A stretch of 64,000 nucleotides of DNA from Aequorivita sp. H23M31 (GTDB lineage: Bacteria > Bacteroidota > Bacteroidia > Flavobacteriales > Flavobacteriaceae). Position numbers and translations under genes: made by a program. This document shows, piece by piece, positions 62,451-64,000 of the stretch (its first letter is position 1; each line of letters opens with the position of its first letter). The stretch lies in assembly GCF_004022485.1 (NCBI RefSeq), contig NZ_CP034951.1:124001-188000 (forward strand), read 5' to 3'. The notes beneath the pieces were generated by a model. That model was not told where the DNA came from, made no database searches, and saw only the letters and a program-made list of their open reading frames with translations.

Positions 62451-64000
62451 ATGCAGTCCAATCTAAAAAAGTTTCTTCCGCACCTCGTTGTTATTCTGTT
62501 ATTTATCATTGCCGCCCTTGCTTACTTTAATCCTGTTTTACAGGGGAAAAAGATATATCAAAGTGATATTATCCAATATTCGGGTATGGCAAAACAACAA
62601 AACGATTTCCGAAAGGCCACTGGAGAGGAAACCTACTGGACAGATGCAGCCTTTGGTGGTATGCCAACCTATCAATTAGGGGCGAAATATCCAAATAATT
62701 ATATAAAGCAACTAGATCTTGCGATTCGGTTTTTGCCTAGACCAGCGGACTATTTATTTCTTTATTTTATTGGAATGTATATCCTCTTGCTGGTGATGAA
62801 AGTAGATTATAAGTTGGCATTCCTAGGAGCCTTGGCATTTGGATTCTCTACTTATTTAATAATAATTCTTGGAGTTGGCCACAATGCTAAAGCCCACGCC
62901 ATTGCCTATATGCCTTTGGTGTTAAGCGGAATTTTTCTCACTTTCCGGCGAAAATATCTATACGGATTTCTTTTATTGACCGTGTCTCTTGCTTTGGAAC
63001 TTGTGGCAAACCACTTCCAAATGACATACTATCTGATGCTTTTGGCGATTATAATCTGCATCGTTTTTCTTGTGGATGCCTTTAAAAAGAAAATTTTGCC
63101 GCATTTTTTCACGGCTATCGGAATCATGGCAGTTGCATCCGTAATAGCTCTTGGTCTGAATGCAACAAATATATTGGCTACAAAGGAATATGCCGAAACC
63201 TCCACAAGAGGAAAAACTGAACTTACCATTAATTCTGATGGGACTCCAAGAGATAATGAACACGGTTTGGGATACGATTATATTACCGAATATAGTTACG
63301 GTCGATTGGAAAGCTTTAATTTATTTATTCCCCGATTTATGGGGGGAAGTTCTTCGGAAGCTTTTCCGAAGGAATCCAAAACTGTAGAAGAATTGTTGAA
63401 AATGGGTGCTTCACCCCAAGAAGCTAATCAATTTCTATCTGGAATTCCAATGTATTGGGGCGATCAAACCTTTGTTGGGGCGCCAGCATATATTGGAGCT
63501 ATTGTCATTTTTCTTTCCGTATTGGCTTTGTTTTTATTACACGGAAGATTTAAGTGGTGGGCGGTATCGGCCGTTATTTTGACCCTTCTTCTCTCTTGGG
63601 GTAGAAATTTTAGTGGCCTTACAGAATTTTTTATTGATTACGTTCCCATGTACAATAAGTTTCGGGCAGTTTCTTCCATACAGGTTATAATGGAATTGGT
63701 GCTTCCCATATTGGCAATTGTAGGCATACATAAATTTCTTGATAAATCCCTAGATGAAAAGAAAAAGAAGGATTCTTTATTATGGTCAGCTGGAATTGTC
63801 GGTGGTATTGTCCTCTTATTTATCTTCTTCAAATCTTCTTTGTTCAATTTTGCCAGTCCCTACGATAGTTATTTTAGAGATGAAATGGGCTTACCGTTTG
63901 TTGAGGCCATTCGAGAGGATCGAATGTCGCTTTTCACTTCAGATGCTTGGCGATCTTTAATCTTTGTGCTGCTAACAGCAGGAATATTGTGGGCTTTTGT
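62451..64000 (+). CDS. YfhO-family multi-pass membrane protein (3' end outside window)
   Basis: At least 516 residues, open to the window edge. From ATG 62451 (MQSNLKKFLPHLVVI) a signal-anchor helix leads to an extracytoplasmic QGKKIYQSDIIQYSGMA block, then FGGMPTYQLG and many membrane helices (YLFLYFIGMYILLLV, AFLGALAFGFSTYLIIILGV). YfhO proteins are GT-C-like membrane proteins thought to attach sugars to cell-surface polymers. The gene is separated from the helicase by a terminator and so is its own unit. Confidence 0.88.
   Translation, partial: MQSNLKKFLPHLVVILLFIIAALAYFNPVLQGKKIYQSDIIQYSGMAKQQNDFRKATGEETYWTDAAFGGMPTYQLGAKYPNNYIKQLDLAIRFLPRPADYLFLYFIGMYILLLVMKVDYKLAFLGALAFGFSTYLIIILGVGHNAKAHAIAYMPLVLSGIFLTFRRKYLYGFLLLTVSLALELVANHFQMTYYLMLLAIIICIVFLVDAFKKKILPHFFTAIGIMAVASVIALGLNATNILATKEYAETSTRGKTELTINSDGTPRDNEHGLGYDYITEYSYGRLESFNLFIPRFMGGSSSEAFPKESKTVEELLKMGASPQEANQFLSGIPMYWGDQTFVGAPAYIGAIVIFLSVLALFLLHGRFKWWAVSAVILTLLLSWGRNFSGLTEFFIDYVPMYNKFRAVSSIQVIMELVLPILAIVGIHKFLDKSLDEKKKKDSLLWSAGIVGGIVLLFIFFKSSLFNFASPYDSYFRDEMGLPFVEAIREDRMSLFTSDAWRSLIFVLLTAGILWAF

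Overview
The window looks like a chromosome segment of a low-GC Bacteroidota, most likely a member of the Flavobacteriaceae. Support comes from a type IX secretion (T9SS) sorting domain at the end of a PNGase F-like enzyme, Bacteroidota-type promoter boxes (TAnnTTTG), many lipoproteins with a Cys lipobox, a PorT/OmpX-like outer membrane barrel, and weak or absent Shine-Dalgarno sites. No rRNA, tRNA or CRISPR array was seen.

Layout. 1-8 kb: the end of a CorA transporter, a bacterial NHEJ LigD split into three abutting genes (phosphoesterase, ligase, polymerase), a CDF metal transporter, a DUF697-like GTPase and two proteins of unknown function. 8.3-9.7 kb: an IS4-type element with a 9-bp target duplication. 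9.8-30.5 kb: an accessory region that reads as an array of small gene cassettes, all on the + strand, separated by attC-like sites. 30.6-64 kb: ordinary chromosomal genes: DUF1398 protein, a frameshifted DUF2207 membrane protein, CvfB-like RNA-binding protein, Cu/Zn superoxide dismutase, an alpha/beta hydrolase-OsmC fusion, lipid kinase and App1-type phosphatase, PRC-barrel protein, VWA + AAA pair, amidohydrolase, methyltransferase, fumarase, RecG, PNGase F-like protein, M1 aminopeptidase, patatin, glutamate synthase-like protein, DEAD-box helicase and the start of a YfhO protein.

The main discovery candidate is the cassette array. Each intact cassette begins with GTT plus about 7 cassette-specific bases and ends, 1-6 nt after the last stop codon, with the exact reverse complement ending in AAC. 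This is the relation expected for integron cassettes (R' at the cassette start, R'' at the start of its own attC). Between R'' and the next R' lie 130-200 bp sites with paired outer arms and, in at least five sites, a central stem whose sequence changes while pairing is kept. Cassettes carry a lipoprotein hydrolase, a HigBA toxin-antitoxin pair, a RelE/ParE-like pair, a barstar homologue, a HEPN-like protein, a trypsin-like protease with a partner, and an outer membrane barrel. No intact integron integrase is present; the only tyrosine recombinase is a broken gene linked to an IS91-type remnant and is itself cut by one of the attC-like sites.

The array is saturated with mobile elements placed in the attC-like sites: two full IS1182-family copies and one remnant in the AACGTT core, three IS110-family copies (two with a candidate bridge RNA region upstream), and a 5'-truncated group II intron just before a core. 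Removing the two full IS1182 copies restores the AACGTT core exactly; for the other elements the join can only be approximated. Many genes here are broken, several by a one-base change in an A-run, so homopolymer sequence error should be kept in mind.
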